From Bacillota bacterium (GTDB lineage: Bacteria; Bacillota; Clostridia; Tissierellales; Peptoniphilaceae), in the NCBI GenBank assembly GCA_030532225.1, contig JAUNLQ010000004.1, positions 41,664-105,663 of the forward strand: a stretch of 64,000 bases of DNA, written 5' to 3'. The first letter of the stretch is position 1. Every line of letters begins with the position of its first letter. Position numbers and translations under genes: made by a program. Below the pieces are notes generated by a model that was given only the letters and a program-made list of their open reading frames with translations, did not search any database and had not been told where the DNA came from. Shown here piece after piece: positions 28,791 to 37,347 of the stretch.

Positions 28791-29705
28791 TTATTCTTCT
28801 CCTACTATTTTAACTTCTCTTTCTAGAACTACTCCACTTTTGTCATAAACTTCTTTTTGAATAAGTTTAATTAGTTCAATAATGTCTTGGTAGGTCCCGT
28901 TGTTGTGGTTAATTACAAAACCTGAGTGCTTTTCAGAAACCATGGCTCCCCTATGAACCAAACCTTTAAGACCGGCTTCTTCTATTAAGGCTCCTGCATA
29001 GTATCCTTCAGGTCTTTTAAAGGTTGACCCTGCTGAAGGCCATTCTATTGGCTGTTTGTTCCTTCTTCTAGCAGTATAGTCTGCCATTTTTTCATCTATG
29101 TCAGCTTGGATTCCTTTTTCTAAAGAAAAGCTTGCTCCTAAAACTATATAGCCCTGGCTTTTGACTTGAGAGCCTCTATAATGAAAGTCCATGTCAGCAT
29201 TTTTTATAAGCTTCACTTGGTTGTCCCTTGTTAGGACCTTTACTTCCTTAATTACATCTTTAAATTCTTTTCCGTAGGCTCCTGCGTTCATAAAAACTCC
29301 TCCACCTACATCTCCTGGTATGCCAGAAATTTCCTCCATACCTGTAAGACCTTGGTCTTGGGCGAATTTAGCCAGCCTTGGCACAGTAATTCCTGCCCCT
29401 GAATATATGCTAGTTTCATCTTCCAAATATAGGTCTGTAAGACAGTCGTGAATTTTTACAACTATGCCTCTAATGCCCTTGTCAGTTACTAAAAGGTTAG
29501 AGCCTTGGCCTAAAATAAAGGCTTCTATATTATGATTTCTTAAAAAAGTCATTAGTTTTACTAAACTAGCTTCGTCCTTTGGCATAATTAGAATGTCTGC
29601 AGGACCTCCTACCTTAAAGGTAGTGTGGTTTTTCATTGGCTCGTCTAAAAAAATCTTGCCAAGATCTAAGTCTTCTAAGGCTTTTAACAAATTTTCTCTT
29701 TCCAT
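28791..29705 (-). CDS. murB: UDP-N-acetylenolpyruvoylglucosamine reductase MurB
   Basis: MurB is the FAD enzyme that reduces UDP-GlcNAc-enolpyruvate to UDP-MurNAc. The 304 residues keep the FAD-binding KVGGPADIL, LGQGSNLLV and GIPGDVGGGVFMNAGAYGKE motifs, the arginine region of DFHYRGSQV, and the catalytic PSAGSTFKRP and C-terminal glutamate (LEREVKIVGEE). It is type IIa-like and of normal length. It heads the murB-rapZ-yvcK-nudix-whiA-HPr cluster, directly after the CarD-gene terminator. Confidence 0.96.
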   Translation of the reverse strand: MERENLLKALEDLDLGKIFLDEPMKNHTTFKVGGPADILIMPKDEASLVKLMTFLRNHNIEAFILGQGSNLLVTDKGIRGIVVKIHDCLTDLYLEDETSIYSGAGITVPRLAKFAQDQGLTGMEEISGIPGDVGGGVFMNAGAYGKEFKDVIKEVKVLTRDNQVKLIKNADMDFHYRGSQVKSQGYIVLGASFSLEKGIQADIDEKMADYTARRRNKQPIEWPSAGSTFKRPEGYYAGALIEEAGLKGLVHRGAMVSEKHSGFVINHNNGTYQDIIELIKLIQKEVYDKSGVVLEREVKIVGEE

Positions 29706-29734
29706 TGTGATCCTCTTAATTTTGTCTTATATTT

Positions 29735-29773
29735 TAAAAAGTTCGCAGCTTATAAACTTATAAAATGCGAACT
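29735..29773 (-). terminator. Terminator after the CarD-like gene
   Basis: The inverted repeat AGTTCGCA (29740-29747) / TGCGAACT (29766-29773) is followed on the minus strand by TTTTTAAA. It lies between the CarD-like stop and murB. Confidence 0.7.
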
Positions 29774-29799
29774 AAAATTTTTATTTCAAAAACTGGGTT

Positions 29800-30312
29800 T
29801 TATACTGTTAGGCTAAAACCTGTTCTATCCTTTATATATTTTCCCATAGCTTCTTTTTTCAAACCTAGGGCTGCAGCTGTTTCTTCATAAAACATGTCTA
29901 TAGCCTTTTTTAAGTAAGAGTCGTCTATGGCCCCAAACTTTTTCTTTTCTTCCAAAAGTATTTCTTTTTTCTTGTCTATGGATAAAAGCAAGTCTAATAT
30001 GTCTTCAGGATTACCTGAATTTAGTTTTTCTTCATAAATTTCTGTCATTTGCTTAACTGCCAAATCCAAAATTGGCTCTGGCTCAATGTCTTTGATTTTG
30101 TCTATAAGACTTTCTGCTTCTTCTTTAGAAACAATACTTCTTATATTTTCAACTTCTCCGCCTACTGGAACATAGTTTACTCCGTTTTTATATATACTTC
30201 TCATTACATAGTATTTTTGTCTAGGATCCAAGGCAAAATCTAATCTAGTAATACCATCTACCATACAAACGCCAATATTCTTATAAAATACTATTTCACC
30301 TTTTTCAAACAT
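29800..30312 (-). CDS. CarD/CdnL-like transcriptional regulator
   Basis: CarD-family proteins bind the RNA polymerase beta lobe and stabilise open promoter complexes. The 170 residues start with the CarD_TRCF RNA-polymerase-interaction fold (FEKGEIVFYKNIGVCMVDGI, then KYYVMRSIYKNGVNYVPV, about 1-65); the rest is helical and charged, ending in a KEAMGKYIKDRTG segment. I choose ATG 30312 because AGAGAGGTGG lies upstream and the domain begins there; the frame extends upstream into the pgi end without a proper start. It follows pgi closely. Confidence 0.85.
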   Translation of the reverse strand: MFEKGEIVFYKNIGVCMVDGITRLDFALDPRQKYYVMRSIYKNGVNYVPVGGEVENIRSIVSKEEAESLIDKIKDIEPEPILDLAVKQMTEIYEEKLNSGNPEDILDLLLSIDKKKEILLEEKKKFGAIDDSYLKKAIDMFYEETAAALGLKKEAMGKYIKDRTGFSLTV

Positions 30313-30355
30313 AAGTCCACCTCTCTTTATAACTAGATCCAATAAGCCGAAATTT

Positions 30356-31651
30356 TTAATAGCCTGGTTTGCCAAGTAATTTAAACATGTTAGCCTTGTA
30401 TTTTTCTACTCCTGGTTGGTTAAAAGGATTAACTCCTAGCATATAAGCTGAATATCCACAGGCCTTTTGGAAAAAGTAAAATAAATATCCTAGATTATAA
30501 GCATCTAGTCTTTCTATTTCTACTAAAAGATTAGGCACCCTGCCATCAACATGGGCCTGGTAAGTTCCTTCAAAGGCCTTTTTGTTTATTTCTGATAAGG
30601 TTTTTCCAGCCAAATAGTTTAAGCCATCTAAATTATCTTGGTCTTCTTTTATTGTAAGATCCTTGTCAGCCTTAGAAACTAAAACTACTGTTTCAAATAG
30701 ATTTCTCCTGCCATCTTGGATCATTTGGCCCATAGAGTGAAGGTCTGTTGTAAAAGATCCTGCTGCAGGGAAAAGTCCCTTGCCGTCCTTGCCTTCAGAT
30801 TCTCCAAAAAGCTGAATCCACCACTGAGAAAAATAAAAAAGTTCTGGTGTATAAGAAACCATTAACTCTATATCCTTGCCTTGTCTGTTAAGGGCATTTC
30901 TTATAGCTGCATAAAGAAGGGCATCATTTTCTTCAAATTTAGGATTTGAATATTTTAAAGCTGCTGCCTTTGCTCCCTCCATCATTTGGTCAATGTCAAT
31001 TCCAGCACAGGCCATAGGAAGTAAGCCTACTGCAGTTAATACAGAATATCTACCTCCAATGTCATCTGGCACTACAAAGGTTTGGTAGCCTTCCTTTACG
31101 GCTAAATCTCTAAGAGCTCCCTTTTCTTTGTCAGTTGTGGCATAAATTCTGTCTTTTGCTTGGTCTCCATATTTTTCTTCTAATAGCTCTTTAAAAATCC
31201 TAAAGGCTATAGCTGGTTCTGTAGTTGTACCAGATTTTGAAATTACATTTATAGAAAAGTCCTGGTCCTTTAATAGGTTGTACAGGTCAATAAGATAACT
31301 TTGTGACAGGTTTTGGCCAGCAAAATAAATTTTCAAATCATCTGAGCCTGACATTTCGTTGTGGAAGTTATTAGTCAAGGCTGAAATAGCCGCCTTGGCT
31401 CCTAGGTAGGATCCACCAATACCAATAACCAACAGGGCTTGGGATTGGCCTTTAATTTTTTTGGCTGCTTCCTTTATTCTAGAAAACTCTTCTTGGTCAT
31501 AGTCTTCTGGCAACTTTGTCCAACCTAGAAAGTCTGCTCCAGCCCCTGATTTTTCTTCTAAAATTTCCTTAGAAGCTAGGGCTAGATGTTTTATATAAGC
31601 TAGGTCTTCAACCTTTTCTAAGGCTTTTGAATAGTCTAATGTTAAAGTCAT
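30356..31651 (-). CDS. pgi: Glucose-6-phosphate isomerase
   Basis: PGI interconverts glucose 6-phosphate and fructose 6-phosphate. The 431-residue length is that of the compact Gram-positive form. Family signatures are [14 protein letters not shown] (about 76-89), [15 protein letters not shown] (phosphate binding), [14 protein letters not shown] and the C-terminal [12 protein letters not shown] with the catalytic lysine. It is 10 bases after the phosphatase gene and 44 bases before the CarD-like gene. Confidence 0.97.
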   Translation of the reverse strand: MTLTLDYSKALEKVEDLAYIKHLALASKEILEEKSGAGADFLGWTKLPEDYDQEEFSRIKEAAKKIKGQSQALLVIGIGGSYLGAKAAISALTNNFHNEMSGSDDLKIYFAGQNLSQSYLIDLYNLLKDQDFSINVISKSGTTTEPAIAFRIFKELLEEKYGDQAKDRIYATTDKEKGALRDLAVKEGYQTFVVPDDIGGRYSVLTAVGLLPMACAGIDIDQMMEGAKAAALKYSNPKFEENDALLYAAIRNALNRQGKDIELMVSYTPELFYFSQWWIQLFGESEGKDGKGLFPAAGSFTTDLHSMGQMIQDGRRNLFETVVLVSKADKDLTIKEDQDNLDGLNYLAGKTLSEINKKAFEGTYQAHVDGRVPNLLVEIERLDAYNLGYLFYFFQKACGYSAYMLGVNPFNQPGVEKYKANMFKLLGKPGY

Positions 31652-31660
31652 AAAATCTCC

Positions 31661-32716
31661 TTATTTTACACTCATTAAAATCATTGCTATGTCGTCTTTT
31701 TGTTCAATACCTATAAAGTTAGCATGGTTGTCTTCTAGTTCTTCTAAAAGATTGCCTTGGGTATTTAATATAGCTCTTTTAACTCTATCTTCACCAAATT
31801 CTTCTCCATACTCGTTTTTCGCCTCGATTAAGCCATCTGTGTACATTAAGATAGAATCTCTAGACTCTAGACGAACAGACTTGTCTGTATAGGTGTTATC
31901 TGTATTAAAGCCTAGGATTGGTAGACCATGGTTAACTAACATGGTTATAGAGTCCTTGTTAAACAAAAATGGAATAGAATTGTGGCCTGCGTTGGCGTAT
32001 TTTAGCTCTTTTTCCCTTAAATTGTAGACTCCATAAAACATAGTAAAATATCTTTCTGGCTCTAATTCTAAGGCCTGAAACTTTTCTTGTAGCTTTAACA
32101 AAACTTCAGAAGGAGACTTGGATTCTAGGGCCACTGAATACATAGTCTGTCTAATAAAAACAGTAAGCATTGATGCAGCAATCCCATGACCTGCAACATC
32201 AACAATATAAACTCCAATGGTGTGATCGTCTATTTCAAAAATATCAAAAATATCTCCAGACAAGTATTTAGATGGTTTATATTTAAAGTCTATAGATATG
32301 TTTTCAAACTTTCCTTTTCTAGGTAGGATTTTTCTTTGAATTTTCTTTGCAAAAAGAAGGTCCTTTTCAATTTCCTTAGAGGCTCTTTTTAAAGCAGTTT
32401 CCAGCTCTCTTTCCCTAGTAACATCTCTAAAAACTTCAATTGATGCAATAACTTCCCCATGGTCATTATAAACAGGAGAAGCCTTAATAGAATAATCTCT
32501 TCCCTCTATAGTCTCTTCTGTTTGTAGGCTGTTTTTCAAATCATCTAAATCTACAATCCTCTTAGAGTCCTTAGTTGACATATTAAATTTATTGTTAGTA
32601 AGAATTTGGTCATTGGTATAAATAATGTTGTTATTCATATCTTTAACCCTAATAAGATCAGCCATATTCTCAAAAATTTCAAAATGGTCGTCTTTGAAGT
32701 CTTTAGTTTTAAGCAT
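31661..32716 (-). CDS. PAS-domain SpoIIE-type PP2C phosphatase
   Basis: This 351-residue protein has an N-terminal PAS sensor domain (about 10-110) and a short linking helix, followed by a SpoIIE/RsbU-like PP2C domain. Its metal-binding aspartates are visible in YLSGDIFD, VDVAGHGIAASM and MYTDGLIEAKNEYGEEFG. Such proteins normally dephosphorylate an anti-sigma-factor antagonist (STAS). No STAS, anti-sigma or sigma gene is nearby, so its target must lie elsewhere. No membrane segment is seen. It is 10 bases downstream of the RNA methyltransferase gene. Confidence 0.87.
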   Translation of the reverse strand: MLKTKDFKDDHFEIFENMADLIRVKDMNNNIIYTNDQILTNNKFNMSTKDSKRIVDLDDLKNSLQTEETIEGRDYSIKASPVYNDHGEVIASIEVFRDVTRERELETALKRASKEIEKDLLFAKKIQRKILPRKGKFENISIDFKYKPSKYLSGDIFDIFEIDDHTIGVYIVDVAGHGIAASMLTVFIRQTMYSVALESKSPSEVLLKLQEKFQALELEPERYFTMFYGVYNLREKELKYANAGHNSIPFLFNKDSITMLVNHGLPILGFNTDNTYTDKSVRLESRDSILMYTDGLIEAKNEYGEEFGEDRVKRAILNTQGNLLEELEDNHANFIGIEQKDDIAMILMSVK

Positions 32717-32726
32717 TCCTACCTCC

Positions 32727-33857
32727 TTAAAAATCAGGTCTAGGCCCGTAGTATTGGTAATAGTCTACTTTTAATCTTCCATTATATAGTTTTCTTTTTT
32801 TGTCAGCCTTTTTACCAAAGTTTTTTTCAAAATCTTCGTTGCTGGTGATTATATACTTGGACCAGGTCTTAAGATTTTTAAATTTTTGGCCTAAGTCTTG
32901 TTCAAGGCTTTGTACATTGACAGTTGAAAGTCTCTGACCATAAGGAGGATTAGTAATCATAACTCCATAGTCATCTTCAAGGTCCAAGTTTCTAAAGTCC
33001 TTATGGATTATTTTAATGTCATCTTCAAAGCCTAAGTTTTCTACTATTTCTTTGGCTAGGCTAACCATTTCTAGGTCAATATCTGTGCCTATAAGATTTA
33101 AAGCTGATTTATTGTCAATTTGTTCCTGGGCAGCCCTCTTGGCAGCCTTTAAAATTTCCTTGTCAACTCCAGTCCAGTTGTTAAAGGCAAAGCCTCTGTC
33201 TAGACCTGGAGCAATGTTTCTGCCTATCATAGCAGCCTCTACAAGAATTGTACCACTGCCACAAAATGGGTCATAAAGGAGCCTGTCCTTGTTCCAAAAA
33301 GAAAGCAGGACCATGGCAGCTGCTAGAGTTTCTTTTATTGGTGCATCTCCATGCTTGATCCTGTAGCCTCTTTTGTGCAGGCCCTTACCTGTTGTGTCTA
33401 GGGTTATTGAAGCGTTGTCTTTTAAAAGAGCCACTTCAATATCATAAAGGGCCCCTGATTTTTCAAACCAGCTTATATTATATTTAGTTTGTAGTTTTTT
33501 TATAATTGCCTTTTCAGTAATTCTTTGGCAATCTGAAATAGAGAATAATTTTGATTTAATAGACTTGCCGTTAATTATAAAATTGCCATTGGCTGGTATA
33601 ATTTGATCCCAAGGCAGGTCATAAACTTGGTCGAAAAGTTCTTCAAAGGTCAGAGCCTTAAAATTTCCCAACTCAATTAGAAGCCTATCTGCTGTCCTTA
33701 GCCACAAGTTGGCCTTGGCAACATCTTCCATAGTTCCTTCAAAATATATTCTTCCATCTTGTACTTTTTTTATTTCCATACCTAGGTCTATAAGTTCTCT
33801 CTTACAAATAGCCTCAAGACCAAAGGTCGTGGTTGCAATTAATGTGTATTTTTCCAT
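32727..33857 (-). CDS. RlmL/YpsC-type class I RNA methyltransferase
   Basis: The 376 residues have an N-terminal ferredoxin-like/THUMP domain (about 1-155) and then a class I methyltransferase domain. YDPFCGSGTILVEAAMIGRNIAPG is the SAM-binding motif and ITNPPYGQRL the catalytic N-x-P-P-Y motif. Family members methylate guanine N2 in 23S rRNA (RlmL/YpsC) or in tRNA (Trm14-like); position 2445 of 23S rRNA is the likely site by homology, unproven here. It begins a minus-strand run through pgi and the CarD-like gene, and is divergent from superoxide reductase. Confidence 0.9.
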   Translation of the reverse strand: MEKYTLIATTTFGLEAICKRELIDLGMEIKKVQDGRIYFEGTMEDVAKANLWLRTADRLLIELGNFKALTFEELFDQVYDLPWDQIIPANGNFIINGKSIKSKLFSISDCQRITEKAIIKKLQTKYNISWFEKSGALYDIEVALLKDNASITLDTTGKGLHKRGYRIKHGDAPIKETLAAAMVLLSFWNKDRLLYDPFCGSGTILVEAAMIGRNIAPGLDRGFAFNNWTGVDKEILKAAKRAAQEQIDNKSALNLIGTDIDLEMVSLAKEIVENLGFEDDIKIIHKDFRNLDLEDDYGVMITNPPYGQRLSTVNVQSLEQDLGQKFKNLKTWSKYIITSNEDFEKNFGKKADKKRKLYNGRLKVDYYQYYGPRPDF

Positions 33858-33902
33858 AGTTCTATATATATTTTATCACATAAATAAAAGCTTTTGTTGA
33901 AT

Positions 33903-33932
33903 TTGTTTAAAAAGACTTTATAAGGCTATAAA
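33903..33932 (+). promoter_or_regulatory. Probable promoter of the superoxide reductase gene
   Basis: TTGTTT (33903-33908) and TATAAA (33927-33932) are spaced 18 bases apart, about 30 bases upstream of the gene. The spacing is good but both boxes are imperfect. Confidence 0.5.
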
Positions 33933-33965
33933 TAAAATGAATAACAAATAGGAGGATTGATAGTA

Positions 33966-34331
33966 ATGCTTAGTAATACTGTAATGAGTGGAGATTTTAA
34001 AAACGAAAAGCACGTACCTGTAATTCAAGTTCAAAAGGCTGTTAAAGGTGAAGAGGTAAAAGTTAAACTTAGTGTTGGAGAAGAAATTGGACATCCAAAC
34101 ACTTTTGAACACCATATAGCATGGTTCAAACTTTTCTATCAACCAGAAGGCTTCCCAAAACCAGTTGAAGTTTCAACAGTAAACTTCTCTGCCCATGGCG
34201 AAGGAGAAATTTTTACTTCTTATGAAGCAGAAGTAAGCTTTAAGGCTGAAAAGAACGGTAAATTATTTGCCCTTAGCTATTGTAACATTCATGGACTATG
34301 GGAATCAGAAGTTGAATTAGTATTAGAATAA
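33966..34331 (+). CDS. Superoxide reductase (desulfoferrodoxin/neelaredoxin type)
   Basis: This enzyme reduces superoxide to peroxide at a mononuclear Fe(His)4(Cys) centre, the usual defence in anaerobes. The 121 residues lack the N-terminal rubredoxin-like domain, so it is the one-iron class. The ligands are visible: H16 in EKHVPVI, the histidines in GHPNTFEHHIAW, and Cys and His in SYCNIHGLWE. The catalytic glutamate-lysine loop is E14-K15. I choose ATG 33966, 10 bases after GGAGG; a TTG at 33957 is too close to that site. It is a single-gene plus-strand unit ending at a strong terminator. Confidence 0.94.
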   Translation: MLSNTVMSGDFKNEKHVPVIQVQKAVKGEEVKVKLSVGEEIGHPNTFEHHIAWFKLFYQPEGFPKPVEVSTVNFSAHGEGEIFTSYEAEVSFKAEKNGKLFALSYCNIHGLWESEVELVLE

Positions 34332-34366
34332 TTTTAAGTCCTAGCAAAAACTTATACAATTTTAAA

Positions 34367-34399
34367 AAGCTGGTAGATTTTTCTGCCAGCTTCTTTTTT
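34367..34399. terminator. Bidirectional terminator after superoxide reductase
   Basis: AAGCTGGTAG (34367-34376) pairs perfectly with CTGCCAGCTT (34383-34392) apart from wobbles, followed by CTTTTTT. The convergent CpXC gene stops inside it, so it serves both strands. Confidence 0.9.
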
Positions 34400-35066
34400 A
34401 TCCTAATTGAACTAACTTATCAAAGACCTCTAAGGCCCACTTCTCATCAACTATAAAAGTTTCCTCTAGGTCTAATTTTTCCAAGCCTTCTTCCATTAGT
34501 CTATACATAGTAGCATCCATATTAATAGCATAATTATCATTATCAGCTTCAAAGACGATTAAGTCCTTGCCTTGGTCATCTACAAAATACACAGCCTGAA
34601 GATTAGCATTAGGATTTTCATCTATAAAGATTTTTGTAGAAATAATTTTTACCAGTTCAACAGCCCTGTCGTCTAAGCCCCTATCAAAAATTTGAATCTT
34701 TTCCCTTAGACTTTCTAAATTGTCAACAAGTCTTTTTCTATAGCTGTCTAAAATTTTTATAATCTCTTCAGCTTGGTCATGGTGGTCTAGGCTTTCCTTA
34801 GAAAAAAGATCCAAGGCTCCTTCCTTCTCTTTTTCTGACATATAATATTGGATTAAAATCTTTTCATCTGGGTCTTGGTAAATCAGCCCATAGTCTATTA
34901 TGGACTCTGTTCCACAACTAGGACACTTGTAAATAAAAAGCTGACCAGACTTAATTTTTTCTTTCAAATCTGGATAGATCTTTGTATTAATATTTTCATA
35001 AACTGAAAACTCTCCCTTGTGACCACAAGCTGGACACTGGATTTCTATTTTCTTTTCTAATTCCAT
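34398..35066 (-). CDS. CpXC zinc-ribbon domain protein
   Basis: This 222-residue protein has two CPxC-type knuckles, CPACG (about 10-14) and CPSCG (about 48-52), which define the CpXC domain. The remainder is helical and acidic, rich in D, E, K and L. No membrane segment or signal is present. The function of the family is unknown; it is presumed to bind a metal and perhaps a nucleic acid or protein. It stands alone with its own AGGAGG at the start and a shared terminator at the end. Confidence 0.75.
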   Translation of the reverse strand: MELEKKIEIQCPACGHKGEFSVYENINTKIYPDLKEKIKSGQLFIYKCPSCGTESIIDYGLIYQDPDEKILIQYYMSEKEKEGALDLFSKESLDHHDQAEEIIKILDSYRKRLVDNLESLREKIQIFDRGLDDRAVELVKIISTKIFIDENPNANLQAVYFVDDQGKDLIVFEADNDNYAINMDATMYRLMEEGLEKLDLEETFIVDEKWALEVFDKLVQLG

Positions 35067-35120
35067 TTCTACCTCCTTGTATATATTTTATTATAACAAA
35101 AATTACATGTATATAAAGCA

Positions 35121-35143
35121 AAAGAGAGCCTAGGGCCCTCTTT
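35121..35143 (-). terminator. Terminator-like hairpin after the broken acidic ORF
   Basis: AAAGAGGGCC and GGCTCTCTTT fold into a compact hairpin on the minus strand, followed by TTTTGCTTT. It would end transcription of the small-ORF patch before the CpXC gene. Confidence 0.6.
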
Positions 35144-35210
35144 AAAATTATTTTTTACTTGTTATTTGGTTCTTAGGATTTTATTTAACATGTCACTTGT
35201 CCTCTAGTCC

Positions 35211-35581
35211 TTAGCTAATATATCCTCTTTTCTTTGAAACCTCTTTGATTATTACATGGGCTGGCTGGTCTATCATATTTAGACCATCTCCATAGTAATT
35301 AAAGGTTCCTTCAACAGGGGTGTATCTTGGGTCATCTATGTTTTCCAAATAGGCATCAAGTGAAGTCCCTTCTGGGAAAAAGTGAGTTAGCTCTCCATCA
35401 TAATAATAAATAAAATAAAATCCATACCCTGGAGTATCTACCATATCATGGTCTAATAAATCAAAATTATAGTCTTCTGGATCATCTTCATCTGGAATAA
35501 CCCAGCAAATTAAGCCACTACATTCATCTCCATCTTCATCTATTTCTTTGTAAATTTCAATTTCTTTAATCTCTAACTCAT
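35211..35581 (-). pseudogene. Acidic small protein gene, frameshifted at its start codon
   Basis: The minus strand has a perfect AAAGGAGG followed by ATG at 35581, but that frame reads Met-Ser-stop. The next frame is open for about 120 codons from the same place to the stop at 35211 and reads YELEIKEIEIYKEIDEDGD..., ending KKRGYIS. No start codon with a ribosome site exists in that frame until an internal ATG at 35444, which lacks one. The simplest reading is a one-base loss at the start of an intact, very acidic protein of about 120 residues, rich in Asp, Glu and Tyr. Acidic single-domain proteins of this size behind toxin fragments are often immunity proteins, but I do not recognise the family. 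Confidence 0.5.
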
Positions 35582-35645
35582 ATATTCGCCTCCTTTGTAT
35601 TCACTTTTTTAGTCCCTAGCTAATTTTTTTAAAGCTCTTTAATTA

Positions 35646-35694
35646 TCAACCTTGTTTCATTCTTTCTTTTAAATAATCAGGTGCGTTGGTCTAG
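35646..35694 (-). other. Short degenerate coding remnant
   Basis: Between two small ORFs the minus strand encodes NAPDYLKERMKQG followed by a stop, with no start and a stop codon directly upstream. It reads like the last residues of a larger protein. Assignment is impossible; it supports the view that the patch has been eroded and rearranged. Confidence 0.25.
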
Positions 35695-35710
35695 AAATCT
35701 TTTCCATTTT

Positions 35711-35929
35711 CTAAACACAGGTCAATGTGTCGTCTATGTCAATATATTCTCGTATCATATCGTCATAATTAAAATCTTGGTACTCAAGTCTGAAATCACA
35801 ATCTGTTTTATATATATATTCTCTCTTTGAGAATATAGCAAAAATATTATCTTTTAAAATTTTTAAGATATTAAACTTTGGCTTTACAAGAAGTCCCTTA
35901 TCGTATTTATATTTTTGCAACTTACTCAT
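35711..35929 (-). CDS. Hypothetical protein, 72 residues
   Basis: I do not recognise this protein. The 72 residues begin MSKLQKYKYDKG and are basic in the first half and acidic in the last 25 (YDDMIREYIDIDDT). No membrane segment or known motif is visible. Its ATG comes 3 bases after the stop of the preceding 84-residue ORF, so the two are probably co-translated. It could be part of a larger gene lost by deletion, since several neighbours are fragments. Confidence 0.4.
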   Translation of the reverse strand: MSKLQKYKYDKGLLVKPKFNILKILKDNIFAIFSKREYIYKTDCDFRLEYQDFNYDDMIREYIDIDDTLTCV

Positions 35930-35932
35930 AAG

Positions 35933-36187
35933 CTACTCTTCTTCTAGTCCTTGTTCGCTAAACTCGTAAGCTACATTCATTAAATCCCAGCTTTTCTGAC
36001 TAATTTTACCTAGGTCAAAATCTCCATATATAACAGTCTCTATATTCTTGCTAATCTCAACAGTTCCTAAATGCAAACCAAGGCCTAGTTTTGACATTAA
36101 AACTGGTTCAGAGTCCTTTATTTCTGTTTTCCCAGCTCTATATTCAGCTAATGAAATTTTTTTAGGTTTTATTTCTTTGTTTTCCAT
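35933..36187 (-). CDS. Hypothetical protein, 84 residues
   Basis: I do not recognise this protein. ATG 36187 has AAGGAG 8 bases upstream, so it is probably translated. The first 30 residues are lysine-rich (MENKEIKPKKISLAEYRAGK) and the rest is soluble, ending in an acidic EQGLEEE. The gene follows 12 bases behind the stop of an ADP-ribosyltransferase-like fragment, which is the position of an immunity or accessory gene in polymorphic toxin loci. That role is inferred from position only. Confidence 0.5.
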   Translation of the reverse strand: MENKEIKPKKISLAEYRAGKTEIKDSEPVLMSKLGLGLHLGTVEISKNIETVIYGDFDLGKISQKSWDLMNVAYEFSEQGLEEE

Positions 36188-36199
36188 GGTCTTCACTCC

Positions 36200-36433
36200 T
36201 TATTCTTTAACAAATAATGCTACACGATTTAAAACAACCACATAATCAAGATCCTTAACAAAGTCTACCTTTATGGCGTCATATCCTTGTAAGGCAGCAT
36301 AAAGACCAATTTTACCAGTTACTCAAGCCCTTGTATAAAGAATCATTTGGAGTTTTGTAATTAATTTTTTTAATATCTTTATTTTTATCTATCATTCTAT
36401 TTGTACTTGTTATTATTTCATAATTTTGTTGAC
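36200..36433 (-). pseudogene. Remnant of an ADP-ribosyltransferase-like toxin C-terminus
   Basis: The minus strand encodes GKIGLYAALQGYDAIKV, then YVVVLNRVALFVKE and a stop at 36200. This closely resembles the C-terminal strand pair of ADP-ribosyltransferase toxins and of the ART-like domain of some phage minor head proteins (pattern YAAL-x-GYDAI...VVLNR). Just upstream a different frame encodes DIKKINYKTPNDSLYKGLSNW and stops, with an apparent deletion or frameshift between the two at about 36325. There is no start codon with a ribosome site. I read it as a dead toxin module; the match is from motif memory and unproven. Confidence 0.45.
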
Positions 36434-36874
36434 TTTACAATAATTCTCAATGTTTAATAACTATACATTTATATTAAAATTTCCATCTAATATTGCTCCT
36501 AGTATTTACGATATCTATGAACTTTTTTGGCAACGGAAAAGAATAATTGCTAAAATATTAAAACCCAGATATGGAAAGCCTATCCAAAACAATAAAGGCG
36601 GGTATAAATCGTGTGATTTTTGGTGGGGTTTCTTAAGAAATAATAAACAACAAGTACAAATATGAGTAAATATGAAAGTAAAGAAAATAGGAGCCCAACT
36701 CACTTTCAAACCCTTTTTCAGTTTGATTGGTGAAGTATAGCTCCTCTCTTCTTTAAAAATGTGGATAGTATGAAAAAATTTATCTACTTGCTTGTTCGAT
36801 TATTATTCTAGGAGACTTTTGTTAAGTCTTCATTAAGCACAAGAAAAACTTTTATTAAAACAAAGCTTTTTAAA
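36434..36874. other. Gene-poor stretch between the relic patch and the suf operon
   Basis: About 440 bases hold no gene I can support. Short open frames exist on both strands (for example plus 36450-36665), but none has a recognisable product, and the plus-strand one lacks a clear ribosome site. The base composition is like the neighbouring relic DNA. No repeat or tRNA was seen. Confidence 0.5.
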
Positions 36875-36903
36875 GAAAAAAGCCCTAGACTAGGTCTAAG
36901 ACT
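36875..36903 (-). terminator. Terminator of the suf operon
   Basis: AGTCTTAGAC and GTCTAGGGCT form a 10-pair stem (with G-T wobbles) around a 3-base loop, followed by TTTTTC on the minus strand. It lies about 12 bases beyond the sufU stop. Confidence 0.85.
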
Positions 36904-36915
36904 TTAAAAAATTCT

Positions 36916-37347
36916 TTATTCATGGTCCTTTAGCATTTGTTCTGCTGTTCTCCAGCCTAGGACTGCACATTTTACTCTAGCTGGCATGTTAGATACGTCT
37001 TCTAAGATAGATGCTTCTTCAAGCATTTCCATTTCTTCTGGGCTGGCTTGTTTTTGGATCATCCTAAGAAATATATCTGCTAGTTCTAAGGCTTGTTCCT
37101 TGGACCTGCCTATTATTAAATCTAACATCATGTCAGTAGAGGCTTGGGATATGGCACAGCCTGATCCTTCAAAGGCTCCATCTTCTACTAGGCCTTGGTC
37201 GTTGACTTTAAGAGAGACTGTTATTTCGTCTCCACATGAAGGGTTAATGCCTTCTAGTTTCAAGTTGGCTCCTTCTAAGGTTTTTTTATGCAAGGGTCTA
37301 ATATTGTGTTCAGTTAAGATTTCGTTATAAAAGGTTTTATTGGTCAT
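36916..37347 (-). CDS. sufU: Iron-sulfur cluster assembly protein SufU
   Basis: SufU is the zinc-binding sulfur acceptor of Gram-positive SUF systems, taking persulfide from SufS. The 143 residues have the three conserved cysteines, in NPSCGDEI, GSGCAIS and VKCAVLGW, plus the aspartate of GDEI. It ends the operon and overlaps the sufS stop by 11 bases, fitting their direct partnership. Confidence 0.95.
   Translation of the reverse strand: MTNKTFYNEILTEHNIRPLHKKTLEGANLKLEGINPSCGDEITVSLKVNDQGLVEDGAFEGSGCAISQASTDMMLDLIIGRSKEQALELADIFLRMIQKQASPEEMEMLEEASILEDVSNMPARVKCAVLGWRTAEQMLKDHE

Noticed and set aside
33918..34142. Minus-strand frame of 74 codons antisense to superoxide reductase.
   Set aside because: It is a codon-complement shadow of a certain gene and has no ribosome site.
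36450..36709. Overlapping short open frames on both strands (plus 36450-36665, minus 36515-36709).
   Set aside because: Neither has a recognisable product or a clear ribosome site, and they overlap antisense in gene-poor relic DNA. Reported as a gene-free stretch.
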